DNA of 64,000 nucleotides from Streptomyces sp. NBC_01198 (lineage in GTDB: Bacteria > Actinomycetota > Actinomycetes > Streptomycetales > Streptomycetaceae). Position 1 is the stretch's first letter. Each line of letters begins with the position of its first letter. The stretch is from assembly GCF_036010485.1 (NCBI RefSeq), contig NZ_CP108568.1, positions 1 to 64,000 on the forward strand, given 5' to 3'. Below the pieces are notes generated by a model. The model had not been told where the DNA came from, ran no database searches, and saw nothing but the letters and a program-made list of their open reading frames with translations. The position numbers were made by a program, and so were the translations under genes. This document shows positions 27,244-35,920 of the stretch, one piece after another.

Positions 27244-28131
27244 ATGTACTTCGCGTTCATGGACGACAGCGCACGCAAGGCAAAAGACGTCCCCCGGCAA
27301 GGCCTTGAGGATCTTCACGCCTACGGCGCGGTGATCTTTCCCCAGGACGCACTGCAGCCCTACCGCGAGCAGCTCGCCCAGCTTCGCAAGGAGCTGGGCA
27401 TCCCGACCGGCACCGAATTCAAGTGGGCACCGGACGGCGGGCCTCTGCACAAGAAATGGAACGAGATCCACACAGCCCGCGTGCGGATGCTGGAAGGAGC
27501 AGCAGCGCTCGGAGTACGGGCGTGCGTCGTCGTCTGCGCGCCCCACTTGATGCCCGGCTGGTCCGAATCCGAGCTGAAGAGCGAGATGCTGGAGTACCTC
27601 TACGAGCGGGTCACCTACGCGTTCGGCGAGGAAAAGGGCGTGGTGATCGCCGACCAGCCAGGCGGCGGCCGGTCAGACGAGACCCGGTGGCTGGCTGACG
27701 CACTGGCTCTCGACACCGACGGCACCCAGTACGTGAAGCCCGCGGACAAGCAGATCCTGCTGCCCATCATCACCACACGCTCCGACCATGTGGACCACCT
27801 GCAGCTCGCGGACCTGGTGGCCGCCGCGACCACCGCGCTCATAGCCGGCGCGCCCACGGCCGACCGCTACAAAGACCTGGTCTACAAGCTGCTCATGAAG
27901 AACTACCGCGACTACGCCGGCGGGACAGGTCTGAAGTTCATCCCCAGCGCCTCGTACAACTCAAGGGCGCTGATGAACCTCGCCCACTGGGTGTTCGGCG
28001 AAGACGCCTACGTCATCCCTGACACCGGCAGCTCCATGGGCATGACGCTTCCCTACGGCGGGTGGATCTTTGCAGGCAACAACGGCATGGATGATCCGGC
28101 CGATATGGGAACACAGCAGTCAAGGAGCTAG
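27244..28131 (+). CDS. DUF3800-family protein
   Basis: 295 residues from ATG 27244. The opening MYFAFMDDSARK and the late LQLADLVAAATTALI match DUF3800, an RNase-H-like fold with acidic residues at the first strand (MDDS), a middle strand (GVVIADQPGGG) and the LADL helix. A TAGGCT box at 27230-27235, nine bases before the ATG, could be a -10 element for a nearly leaderless transcript. It is divergent, about 170 bp away, from the GHKL nuclease gene. DUF3800 genes are frequent in mobile and defence loci; function is unproven. An in-frame start at 27196 would add residues without coding character. Confidence 0.82.
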   Translation: MYFAFMDDSARKAKDVPRQGLEDLHAYGAVIFPQDALQPYREQLAQLRKELGIPTGTEFKWAPDGGPLHKKWNEIHTARVRMLEGAAALGVRACVVVCAPHLMPGWSESELKSEMLEYLYERVTYAFGEEKGVVIADQPGGGRSDETRWLADALALDTDGTQYVKPADKQILLPIITTRSDHVDHLQLADLVAAATTALIAGAPTADRYKDLVYKLLMKNYRDYAGGTGLKFIPSASYNSRALMNLAHWVFGEDAYVIPDTGSSMGMTLPYGGWIFAGNNGMDDPADMGTQQSRS

Positions 28132-28660
28132 CGGCGACGCCGATAGCCCGGCCGGTGCGAAGCGGCAGCAGCTCCGGGGTTCTTGTTCGACTTCGCCTTG
28201 GGGGCGTCCCCCGCGAGCTCACCGACCCGGCGCTGTAGCTCTTCCAGCCACGCCCGCCGCTCCGGGCTGATGACGAACTTCTGCTCCTGGTCGTCGTCCT
28301 GGCCCTAGTCCTGGACGTCGTCGGCGACGTCGAACGCCAGCTGCTGGTACAGCACGGTCGCGGTCTCCTGGTCCTGTGGTGAGGGCTTGCCGCGCCCCGC
28401 GGCCCGGCCCGGCCGGGCTGCCGGGGTGGGAGTCCTGGAGGCCCGCAGGATTGAACACTTGATGCTCAAGGCGCAGCCCGAGCGCGACGCTGGATCGGGC
28501 CAGACGTGCCGGCCCAACCGGCCGCTGCGTACGGCCGGCGGCCAAGGGCCACTGGTGAGGGTCCGGCTGCCGGACGGCCAAAAGTTTGCGGTTGACGGCG
28601 CATCGACGGCGCGGGCAGGCGACGGCCGGGTTGCTGCGCCGCCGCCGGAGCGGAACCGCT
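28128..28660 (-). pseudogene. Degraded gene with an internal amber codon
   Basis: A clear C-terminal reading frame (FVISPERRAWLEELQRRVGE) ends at 28128 in a CTAG shared with the DUF3800 stop. Upstream, in the same frame, YQQLAFDVADDVQD is followed by TAG at 28305-28307, so the frame is interrupted. Further upstream coding character jumps between frames. It may be the tail of the HTH gene that follows, joined through frameshifts. Function is unknown. Confidence 0.4.
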
Positions 28661-29302
28661 TCACCCGGAGGGGAGCGGGTCCGAGGCGTCGCGGGCCGGT
28701 CCGACCGCCGCTCGGACCGGCAACGACCTCGGCGAGCAGCCCGAGTACCACTTCTCGGGCGGCGGCCGCCGTCGCGGCTCGCGGCCCGGTGGCTCCGACA
28801 ACTCCCGGCCGGGCGGGGCGACGACAGAACACGGGCTTTCCAGCCGCCGGGCAAGCTGCGGTCCGTCTCCCCCAGCGGCCAACATGGCTGCCAGCATGTG
28901 CAGTAGCGGGTCGCCTTCGAGCCGCGACCACGCGCCCGAGGCGTCGACCAGGCGCTCACCGGCCTCGCGGAACCGGTCGCGGTGCGCCTCACACCAGGCG
29001 TCAGCGTTCCGCTGACGTGCCTTCTCCAGGCGCTGAGCTGCGACATCCCGGCCGCCGACCTGTGCGGTGGCCCGCTCCAGGCGCAGCGCCCTGGTATCAG
29101 CCGACTGCCGGGTGGCCAACCCGACGGCGTCGGCGATCCGCTGCCACGAGGCGCGGCGCTGCCGGGCCGCCCGGATCAGATCCCGCTCCAGGGCGTCCAG
29201 GTCAGTGCCTGTGTCTGAACCTCGCCCCGGGGCAGCAGGCGAGGGTTGCCCCTGGGTGGGCGGCCTCGTGGAAGGTGGTGCCCGCCCAAGGCGTCTGCCC
29301 AC
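28661..29302 (-). CDS. HTH protein, probably frameshifted at its 3' end
   Basis: About 213 residues from a GTG at 29302. The recognisable part is DALERDLIRAARQRRASWQR then IADAVGLATRQSAD and RALRLERATAQ, a helix-turn-helix widespread in streptomycete hypothetical proteins, followed by a charged helix. After about residue 145 the composition turns proline/arginine-rich and looks out of frame, so the C-terminus given here may be false. It is divergent from the lipoprotein gene. Confidence 0.5.
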   Translation of the reverse strand: MGRRLGRAPPSTRPPTQGQPSPAAPGRGSDTGTDLDALERDLIRAARQRRASWQRIADAVGLATRQSADTRALRLERATAQVGGRDVAAQRLEKARQRNADAWCEAHRDRFREAGERLVDASGAWSRLEGDPLLHMLAAMLAAGGDGPQLARRLESPCSVVAPPGRELSEPPGREPRRRPPPEKWYSGCSPRSLPVRAAVGPARDASDPLPSG

Positions 29303-29381
29303 GTCGCCCAACGGTACAGTTCTCGCGGTTTGAGGCAGGGCGCAAAGCCGCCGCCCAACCAGTCCTACCCAAGGAGCAACC

Positions 29382-29888
29382 GTGCGCGCTCGCACCGCAG
29401 CAGTCAGTCTCGTTCTCGCCGGGTCTCTGGCCGCTGCAGGGTGCGGTGGCGGAGAGAGTTCCGAGGCGGCACCGACGACCGCAGCAAGCACGGTGCCGTC
29501 GGTGGGTTCCAAGCACGGTTCCCCGGTCGACCCCGTGCCGACCGGCACTGCGACTCACGCGGCCACGGTTGGCCCTCCGCCGGTCGACACCCGCACTGTG
29601 GCGATTGCCGCGCGTGCCGCCGGAGTACCCGCCCCCAGCCCCGAAGCGGTCGCGGCCTTCCTCGCCGACCTGAACGCGATTGACCCTGCCATCGTGGCGG
29701 GGCGCCCCACCATGGGGTCCCTGCTGTCGAACAGCCTGGGCCGCTGCCGGGCCCTGGCGAAAAACCGGGACCCGCAAAAATTCCTGGTCGAGACGATGCT
29801 GAGCTTCGGCAACGAGCAGATTCAGCTCACCCGCGAACAGGGCACCCGCGTCATCGACGCGATCCGGCGCAACCTCTGCCAGGCGTAG
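29382..29888 (+). CDS. Putative lipoprotein
   Basis: 168 residues. The signal peptide has basic MRAR, a hydrophobic core TAAVSLVLAGSLAAA and the lipobox LAAAGC, with the lipidated Cys at about 20. A Ser/Thr/Pro-rich linker follows (to about 75), then a folded domain with paired cysteines (GRCRALAK and RRNLCQA). It is presumably anchored to the outer face of the membrane. The domain resembles the DUF732-like small helical domains of actinobacterial lipoproteins, but I am unsure. AAGGAGC precedes the start at good spacing. Confidence 0.82.
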   Translation: MRARTAAVSLVLAGSLAAAGCGGGESSEAAPTTAASTVPSVGSKHGSPVDPVPTGTATHAATVGPPPVDTRTVAIAARAAGVPAPSPEAVAAFLADLNAIDPAIVAGRPTMGSLLSNSLGRCRALAKNRDPQKFLVETMLSFGNEQIQLTREQGTRVIDAIRRNLCQA

Positions 29889-30046
29889 AACGCCTTGAGT
29901 GCGGGCCTCTGAAACCGCTTTCAAGGTTGGCCCGACCCGGGTGGTGCCAGGGATCGTCTTCAATGACCGTTGCTCGTCTTGAAGTTCCCCCAGTGAGTTG
30001 GACAGCCTGATACTGGGACGGTTCGTCCCGGAGGAAGCAGTCCAAG

Positions 30047-30355
30047 TTGAGTGGCAAGAGCAACATGAGCAAGCGGTACACGGCCGAGTTCAAGCGGGAC
30101 GCGGTCGCGCTCGTCCGGTCGTCGCCGCATCGGAACGTCACCGAGATCGCCCGGGAACTGGGAGTGAGCCCCGAGGGGTTGCGTGGCTGGGTCAAGCAGG
30201 CGAAAATCGACCAGGGCGAGGGGCCGGCGGGCGCCCTGACCAGCGAGGAACGTGAGGAGCTGCGGCGCCTGCGCCGCGAGCTGGCTGAGGCCAAGAAGGC
30301 GAACGACATCCTGGTAAAAGCCGCGGCCTTCTTCGCGAAGGAGATCGTGAAGTAG
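30047..30355 (+). CDS. IS3-family OrfA (copy 2)
   Basis: 102 residues, identical by eye to the orfA product of copy 1: N-terminal HTH (VTEIARELGVSPEGLRGWV) and a leucine-zipper-like C-terminal helix. Intact. Confidence 0.9.
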   Translation: MSGKSNMSKRYTAEFKRDAVALVRSSPHRNVTEIARELGVSPEGLRGWVKQAKIDQGEGPAGALTSEEREELRRLRRELAEAKKANDILVKAAAFFAKEIVK

Positions 30356-30360
30356 GCGCT

Positions 30361-31263
30361 GTGTGCCGCTTCATCGATGCGGAGAAGGCCACCGAGGAGA
30401 ACCCCGATGGCTACAGCGTCGCCCGGCTGTGCCGAGTGCTGAGCTTCCACCGCTCCACCTACTACGCCTGGCTCGCTTCACGGCCCGCAGCCGCCGAACG
30501 GCAGTGCGCCGAAGACGGGTTGACCGACCGGATCCGTGAGATCCACGCCACCTCGCGAGGTGCCTACGGCGCCCCGCGCGTCCATGCGGAGCTGCGGCGG
30601 GGCGGCCTCGCGATCAACAGGAAAAGGGTCGAGCGGATCATGCGCGAGCGCGACATTCGCGGTGTCACCCGCCGCAGGCGCCGCTACCTGACGCAGCAGG
30701 ACACCAAGGCAGCCCCTGCCCCGGACCTGGTCGGCCGCGACTTCACCGCATACGAGCCAGGCCGGAAGCTGGTGGGCGACATCACGTATCTCCCCACGGT
30801 CGAGGGCTGGTGGTACCTGGCCACGGTCATCGACCTGGCGACCCGTGAGGTGATCGGGTATGCGATGGCCGACCACCACCGCGCCGAACTGGTCACCGAC
30901 GCCCTGCGCATGGCTGCCGGCCGCGGCGGCCTGCAGCCCGGCTGCATCATGCACACCGACCGCGGCAGCGAGTACACCAGTGGCGAATTTCGCACCGTGA
31001 TAAGGGAGTTGAATCTGAGGCAGAGTATGGGACGAACCGGCATATGCTATGATAATGCTGCAGCCGAGAGTTTCTTCGGACTGCTCAAAGCGGAGATCGG
31101 CACCACCGTCTGGGAAAGCCGTGAGGCGGCCCGAGCCGACGTCTTCTGCTTCATCGAAGTCGAGTACAACCGCACCAGGCTCCGCAAGCACCCCGAGTTC
31201 GGGTACCTCACCCCACTCGAAACCCGAGCTAGATTGCGGCACGACCTCACCCCCGCAGCGTAA
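30361..31263 (+). CDS. IS3-family transposase OrfB (copy 2)
   Basis: 300 residues with D140, D200 and E236 in the same positions as copy 1. The one difference noticed is Gly for Glu in AEDGLTDRI. It is intact and could be expressed as an OrfAB frameshift product. Confidence 0.92.
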   Translation: MCRFIDAEKATEENPDGYSVARLCRVLSFHRSTYYAWLASRPAAAERQCAEDGLTDRIREIHATSRGAYGAPRVHAELRRGGLAINRKRVERIMRERDIRGVTRRRRRYLTQQDTKAAPAPDLVGRDFTAYEPGRKLVGDITYLPTVEGWWYLATVIDLATREVIGYAMADHHRAELVTDALRMAAGRGGLQPGCIMHTDRGSEYTSGEFRTVIRELNLRQSMGRTGICYDNAAAESFFGLLKAEIGTTVWESREAARADVFCFIEVEYNRTRLRKHPEFGYLTPLETRARLRHDLTPAA

Positions 31264-31293
31264 GCATCCGCTGTCCAAGATCAGGGGGGAACT

Positions 31294-32538
31294 TCACATC
31301 CACGCCGCGACGTAGTCGCGTTTGCGGAAGCGGACCCCGCGTGTGGTGAGCGTGCGGGTGCCGGCGTCCTCCAAGGTGAAGGTCCACAAGTCCGTGGCCG
31401 GTACGTCCCGCAGCGGAGTGGGATCGGCCTGCCACGCCTGAAGCGGGGTTCTGCCCGCCAGCGGCGCCGGCTGGTGGGAGGTGTTCCACCACTGCACCCA
31501 TTCCAGCAGCCGGGCGGTGAAGTCCTCGAAGTCCAGCAGGACTTCGTCCTTGGGGCGGGAGGGGCGTTTGCCGGGGCGGGGCTGGCGGGCGTAGCCGGGC
31601 AGGGCCGCCAGGAACATCGACTCCACCGCCCGGTTCACCCCCTCCACCGTGCCCTTCAGGTGCGGGGTGTAGGCGGGCAGGTCCTCCACACCCACGTCCA
31701 AAACGTCGAACACGGCCATCACCATGGACGACAGGAAGTCCTTGCCGCGGTCCATACGGACCTTCTCCGGCAGCCCGCCGAACGGCCCGTAGGGGTCCTC
31801 GCGCAGGACCGCGGCGCGCAGAGCGGCCAGCACCGACTCCCGCGACGGATGCCCCGGTGTCACAGCAAGGCCGGTGATCGCGTTCGTCGCGCAGTCGGTG
31901 AACCACGTGATCCACGGCCTGCGTGCGGTCCCCTCCACGTCGACCAGCACCGGCGCCTGGACGTGGTCGGTCTCCCACACCTGGTTGCGCCAGCCCCGCG
32001 GCCTCGCCAGGAACACGTCGTGCTTGCGCGCCGCCCGCTCCCCCGCCGCAAGACCGGCCCGCTCCCCCGGATCCAGATCCCGCTGGATCGCCCGGTGCAG
32101 GGTGGGCAGCGAAGGTACGTACCCGGGCGGAGAGCGCCGGGCAGACCGCGCGACCAGTTCGCGGTGGACCGCGGCCACGTTCCCCTTCCACAGCGCGAAC
32201 AGGTGCCGCACCTCCGGAGTGACCGTGTACCGGGTGCCGGTCTGCTCCCGCGGGCCGGTCACGACAACGCCGGCACCGCCCCGCTCGGCGTCGGCCAGCC
32301 ACCGCCACACCGCCCGCTCCTTCACCCCCAGTGCCTCGGCCACCACCCTCACCTGCCGAGAGATCGGCCTGCCCTGACGGCGCACCTCCTGCAGCCGGCG
32401 CACCGCCGGTCCACGCAGCGCCGACAGCGATGCCGCGGGCAGACCCGCATCAGGGGGTGCGGGAGTGGCACCGGAATCGGGAACAGGCGCGCGTCCTGCC
32501 GCCGGGTTCTGCCGGCCCGGCCCCGGGCGCGCGCTCAC
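31294..32538 (-). pseudogene. TniA/Mu-type transposase, C-terminus removed by IS3
   Basis: 414 residues remain from a GTG at 32538 that overlaps the ATPase stop (GTGA). An HTH front end (QVRVVAEALGVKERAVWRWL, then VPSLPTLHRAIQRD) precedes an rve DDE core: D in VWETDHVQAPVLVD, D in EKVRMDRGKDFLSS and E in HLKGTVEGVNRAVES. A beta-barrel domain of the Mu C-terminal type starts (VRFRKRDYVAAWM) and is then cut. The stop TGA is the IS3 terminus. Transposition by this copy is therefore doubtful. It works with the upstream ATPase, as in Tn5053/Tn552-like elements. Confidence 0.82.
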
Positions 32539-33770
32539 AGCGGTCCTGCCAGCCGGCCGCAGACCCGCTGAAGCATCCGCCGGTCGACCACCGCGGCGGA
32601 GCGCCCCGATGTCTCGGCCGTCAGGTGCGAGGTGACCTTCGCCCAGGTCCGGAAGTTGCCGTGCCCTACGTACTCCTCCACCCACGCCATGTCCTGATCG
32701 GCCACCTGGGACCACAGGGGATGGAAGGCCTGCATCACCGTGGCGACCTCGCCCGGGGCCATGCGCGGGACCAGCTCCCATGTCAGGACCCGCGACGCCA
32801 ACGCCGGAACCCTGCGCAGCGCCCGCTCACTGCCCGCTCCCGCGAAGACCAGCGCCGTGTCGGTGTCCGGGTGGTCCCACAGTCCCCGCAGGAACTCCAG
32901 CGCCGACACCGACAGCCGCTGCGCCTCGTCCAGGACCAGTACCCGCGGCTGCCGCAACGCCTCCACCAGCACCGCGTCCGCCTCCCCCGTCCCGTGCGGC
33001 AACCGCCCCCGCAGGTCCAGCGCCTCGGCCAGCGCCCGTCGCACCTCCGCCACCGACGAATGCACCCCGACCTGGACCCGCCGCACCCGGGCCGGGCGCG
33101 GCAACTGCGACAAGGCGTACTGCAGGGCGACCGTCTTGCCCTGCCCGGCGTCCCCGTACACGCACACCACCGCACCCAGCGCCGCCGCGTGCGCGACCGT
33201 CCGCACCACCGACTCCACCACCGGCGTGACCACCACCTGCGCACCCGCCACCAGCACCGGAACCTGCGCCAGATGCTTCTGCTCCCGCACAAACACCCGC
33301 CCGCCGGCCCCCGTGACGACATCCAGACCCAACTCACCCAGAGGATCCGGCCGCCCCGGCCCGGCAACCTCCGGCTCCCGCCCGGTCACCAGCACCCGCC
33401 CCGCCCGCCGGTCCCTGCGCACCACCCGGCTCAACGTCGACATCGACGGAACCGGCACCCCGCTGTCCCCGCCCGCACCGGCCAACAGCCGGCGCCGCAA
33501 CTCCGAGACGTTTCCCCCCGCCTCACCCAGCAGCTCCCACACCTCGTCCGACACCGCGTACCCCTGCCGGACCCCCGGCTCCACCCGCCCGGTCGCGTTC
33601 GCCTGCTCCAGCCAGCGCCACACCGTCCGCTCGGACACACCCACCGTCTCAGCGACCGCAACCACATGCCGGGTCGACAACTCCCCCGCCCGCTGCCGCT
33701 CCAGCAGACGCCCCACCACCAACCCCCTCGGCAACCCCACCCGCCCCGCGCCCAGAACCCGCTCGTCCAT
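32535..33770 (-). CDS. TniB/MuB-like transposition ATPase with transposase-like N-terminus
   Basis: 411 residues. The AAA ATPase domain (about 190-390) shows Walker A VCVYGDAGQGKTVAL and Walker B RVLVLDEAQRL, as in TniB, TnsC and MuB, which select target DNA and activate the transposase. Unusually, the first 140 residues (HVVAVAETVGVSERTVWRWL, then GNVSELRRRL and VPSMSTLSRVVRRD) parallel the N-terminal DNA-binding region of the partner transposase motif by motif. The two genes overlap by four bases, so they are translationally coupled. It appears intact. Confidence 0.85.
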   Translation of the reverse strand: MDERVLGAGRVGLPRGLVVGRLLERQRAGELSTRHVVAVAETVGVSERTVWRWLEQANATGRVEPGVRQGYAVSDEVWELLGEAGGNVSELRRRLLAGAGGDSGVPVPSMSTLSRVVRRDRRAGRVLVTGREPEVAGPGRPDPLGELGLDVVTGAGGRVFVREQKHLAQVPVLVAGAQVVVTPVVESVVRTVAHAAALGAVVCVYGDAGQGKTVALQYALSQLPRPARVRRVQVGVHSSVAEVRRALAEALDLRGRLPHGTGEADAVLVEALRQPRVLVLDEAQRLSVSALEFLRGLWDHPDTDTALVFAGAGSERALRRVPALASRVLTWELVPRMAPGEVATVMQAFHPLWSQVADQDMAWVEEYVGHGNFRTWAKVTSHLTAETSGRSAAVVDRRMLQRVCGRLAGPL

Positions 33771-34016
33771 CCCCCCATCACACCCCCAGCCACCACCGCC
33801 ACCGCATCAGAACCCTCGAACCTGAGACAGCATCACCCCCCATCAGATAACGCACCCCGGACAGTCCTCCACCCCCGAACTCCCACCCCCAAAAACAGCA
33901 ACCAACAGCCCACAAAGAAGCCACTGACCAGCAACAACAACCCCACAACCAACTGTCTCTCACCACCACTGCCACAAAACCGAGACATCGCAGCCAAGGC
34001 GGTGTCGCTGGTGACA
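33771..34016. repeat. Right end of the TniAB-type transposon with repeated GAGACA motifs
   Basis: The element appears to end with TGTCA read inward from 34016, the terminal sequence class of Tn5053/Tn552-like transposons. Inside lie AACC(T)GAGACA motifs at 33819 and 33978 and an inverted GTCTC near 33952, which are plausible transposase sites. The stretch is strongly C/A-rich on the plus strand. No gene is apparent. Confidence 0.55.
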
Positions 34017-34242
34017 GCACGCGGATGATCCGGGTCGGGAGGCCCGCGTCGAGCAGGCCGCGGACCTGGATGACCCGGTCGACGCAAGCCTCGTCGTAAT
34101 CGCGGTAGCCGTTGCCGAGGCGGCCGGCGACGATCAGGCCCTGCTCCTCGTAGTAGCGCAGGAGGCGGTGAGGGGTGTCGGTACGGGTGGACAGTTCTCC
34201 GATGCGCATCGGTGCGGCCTCGCAATCCGTCTCGTCGGCCAT
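34017..34242 (-). pseudogene. MerR-family regulator truncated by the transposon
   Basis: The N-terminal winged helix is intact: MRIGELSTRTDTPHRLLRYY, then EEQGLI, GNGYRDYDEACVDRV and QVRGLLDAGLPTRIIRVL. The natural frame ends at the TGTCA transposon terminus at 34016, so the dimerisation helix and effector domain are missing. The start is either 34242 or the ATG 11 codons later. The target genes are not identifiable. Confidence 0.8.
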
Positions 34243-34247
34243 GGCTT

Positions 34248-34271
34248 GACCTTCACATACCTGTGAGGGTC
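34248..34271. promoter_or_regulatory. MerR-type operator candidate
   Basis: Inverted repeat GACCTTCACA-N4-TGTGAGGGTC, nearly perfect, directly upstream of the truncated merR gene. The size and placement fit an autoregulatory MerR site within a stretched promoter spacer. Confidence 0.5.
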
Positions 34272-34394
34272 ACGACCCTAGCGGGCTTGCGCGACGGCAG
34301 GCTTCGACCGCCGGCCAGGTCGCTGTCGGCGGTCGATCGCCGACAACGGCGGTTCACCGGGGTGGGTGGAGACGTTCTGTTCGGGGTGTCGCGA

Positions 34395-34883
34395 TCACGC
34401 CTGGGCTTCTCGGCCGCCTTCGCCGTCAGCCCCTTCCGCCGCTTTCAGAACGTAGGAGTCGCGATACGTGACCGGCAGGCCTTCGTCGTCGGTCGGTTCA
34501 AGCCTACGGAGCGGCCGCCCGGTGTGGACGTCCAGCAACACGGAGTGCTGCTCCCCTTCCTCGAAGAGATGCCCTTCGCCCCACTGCCGCAGTGCCACGA
34601 GGATCGCGAACAGGTCAGCGCCCTTCTCGGTGAGGACGTACTCGTAATAGGCCGTGCCGTCCGAGGCTGGGCGGGTCTCGAGAACTCCCTGCGCGACGAG
34701 GGTGCGCAACCGCTCCGTGAGGATGTTCCGCGCGAGACCGAGGCTGCGCTGCAGCTCCCCGAAACGGCGGATCCCGTCGAACACGTCGCGGACGATCAGC
34801 AGGGACCACCGATCCCCGACCACGTCGACCGCGCGAGCGACCGGGCACGCCGCCTTCGCGAGAGCCGGCTTCGACGCCCCCAT
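34395..34883 (-). CDS. HxlR-family transcriptional regulator
   Basis: 162 residues from ATG 34883, preceded by AGGAGG. CPVARAVDVVGDRWSLLIVR is the HxlR entry with its conserved cysteine. The winged helix follows: RFGELQRSLGLARNILTERL and LVAQGVLETRP, then YYEYVLTEKGADL. The longer ORF to 35102 runs into the divergent gene and is not needed. It is divergent from the nitrilase operon across a 120-bp gap with an AT-rich stretch, so it probably controls that operon in response to an electrophile or pathway intermediate; the ligand is unknown. Confidence 0.88.
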   Translation of the reverse strand: MGASKPALAKAACPVARAVDVVGDRWSLLIVRDVFDGIRRFGELQRSLGLARNILTERLRTLVAQGVLETRPASDGTAYYEYVLTEKGADLFAILVALRQWGEGHLFEEGEQHSVLLDVHTGRPLRRLEPTDDEGLPVTYRDSYVLKAAEGADGEGGREAQA

Positions 34884-35004
34884 CTGGTCCTCCTGTCTGT
34901 GCCCGTCGGAACAAGCCGCTCCGAGGTGGTTGCAAAACCAGACCACCCATCCTACTCTCCTGCTATCCAGTCTTGTTTTGAAACTAGCTACTGAGGGGTA
35001 ACTG

Positions 35005-35916
35005 ATGTCCGACGGAGCGGCCGCGAAGAACGAGGCCCGGGTGAGCCCGGCCCGGGTGGCAGTTGTCCAGTTCGAGCCACAGGTCGGGGCGGAGAACCTC
35101 AAGGCGAACGCGGCGGCAGTCGAGCAGCGTCTGAACGCTGCCGGCGAGTCGGGCGCGAACCTGGTCGTCCTCCCCGAACTGGCGACGACCGGCTACGTAT
35201 TCGAGACCCGTGAGGAGGCTTTCGCGCACTCCGAGACGATCCCGGACGGGCCGTCGCTGCAGCTGTTCGAGCGGACCGCCGCACAGCACGGCATGTACAT
35301 CGTCGGCTGCGTCGTCGAGCGCGATGGCGAGCGGCTTTACGACACAGCGGTGCTGGTAGGGCCCGAAGGCTACATAGGCCGCTACCGGAAGACGCACCTG
35401 TGGAACACCGAGAAGCTGTGGTTCACCCCCGGCGACGAGGGGTTCAAGGTCTTCGACACCCGCATCGGCCGCATCGGGTTGCTTGTGTGCTGGGACATCT
35501 GGTTCCCCGAGACCGCCCGGATCGTGTCCCAGTTGGGTGCCGACATCATCTGCATCCCAACCGGCTGGGTGTGGACCCCGCCGCCGCTCTACGACGCGAG
35601 CGGCGTCTGCATGGCCGCCCATCTCACGATCACGGCGGCGCACGTCAACAACGTCTTCATCGCGACGGCCGACCGCATCGGACAGGAGCGGGGGGCCGGC
35701 TTCATGGGCAACTCACTGATCGCGGGCACCAACGGGTGGCCGATCGACCGCATTGCCGGTCCGGACGAGGACACGATCATCTACGCCGACGTGGACCTCA
35801 CGGCCACCAGAACGGCGCCGATCTGGAACCAGCTCAACGACCTGCACCGGGACCGGCGGACGGACCTCTACGACCAGATGCTCGGCTACCGCGGCGCGCC
35901 GCCGTTGCCGCGGTGA
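35005..35916 (+). CDS. Nitrilase-superfamily amidohydrolase
   Basis: 303 residues. The Glu-Lys-Cys triad is visible: E in LVVLPELATTGY (about 58), K in RYRKTHLWNTEKLW (about 130) and C in GLLVCWDIWFPE (about 162). Such enzymes hydrolyse carbon-nitrogen bonds in amides, N-carbamoyl compounds or nitriles; WDIWFPE is closer to amidase or carbamoylase members than to true nitrilases. It is the first gene of a plus-strand set with a membrane protein, an amidase and a tautomerase, opposite an HxlR regulator. This suggests stepwise breakdown of an amide- or nitrile-containing compound. The substrate is inferred only broadly. Confidence 0.88.
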   Translation: MSDGAAAKNEARVSPARVAVVQFEPQVGAENLKANAAAVEQRLNAAGESGANLVVLPELATTGYVFETREEAFAHSETIPDGPSLQLFERTAAQHGMYIVGCVVERDGERLYDTAVLVGPEGYIGRYRKTHLWNTEKLWFTPGDEGFKVFDTRIGRIGLLVCWDIWFPETARIVSQLGADIICIPTGWVWTPPPLYDASGVCMAAHLTITAAHVNNVFIATADRIGQERGAGFMGNSLIAGTNGWPIDRIAGPDEDTIIYADVDLTATRTAPIWNQLNDLHRDRRTDLYDQMLGYRGAPPLPR

Positions 35917-35920
35917 CGTC

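Larger units (their letters stand above)
29980..31296 (+). mobile_element. IS3-family element, copy 2
   Basis: 1,317 bp, the same element as 8213-9529 but inverted relative to it. Ends begin TGAAGTTCCCCC. The flanks (TCT and CAT) do not match. The right end cuts the 3' part of the TniA-like transposase, whose new stop TGA comes from the IS terminus. Confidence 0.92.

Noticed and set aside
32331..34028. 565-residue plus-strand open frame
   Set aside because: Very Pro/Arg/His-rich antisense of the transposition ATPase.
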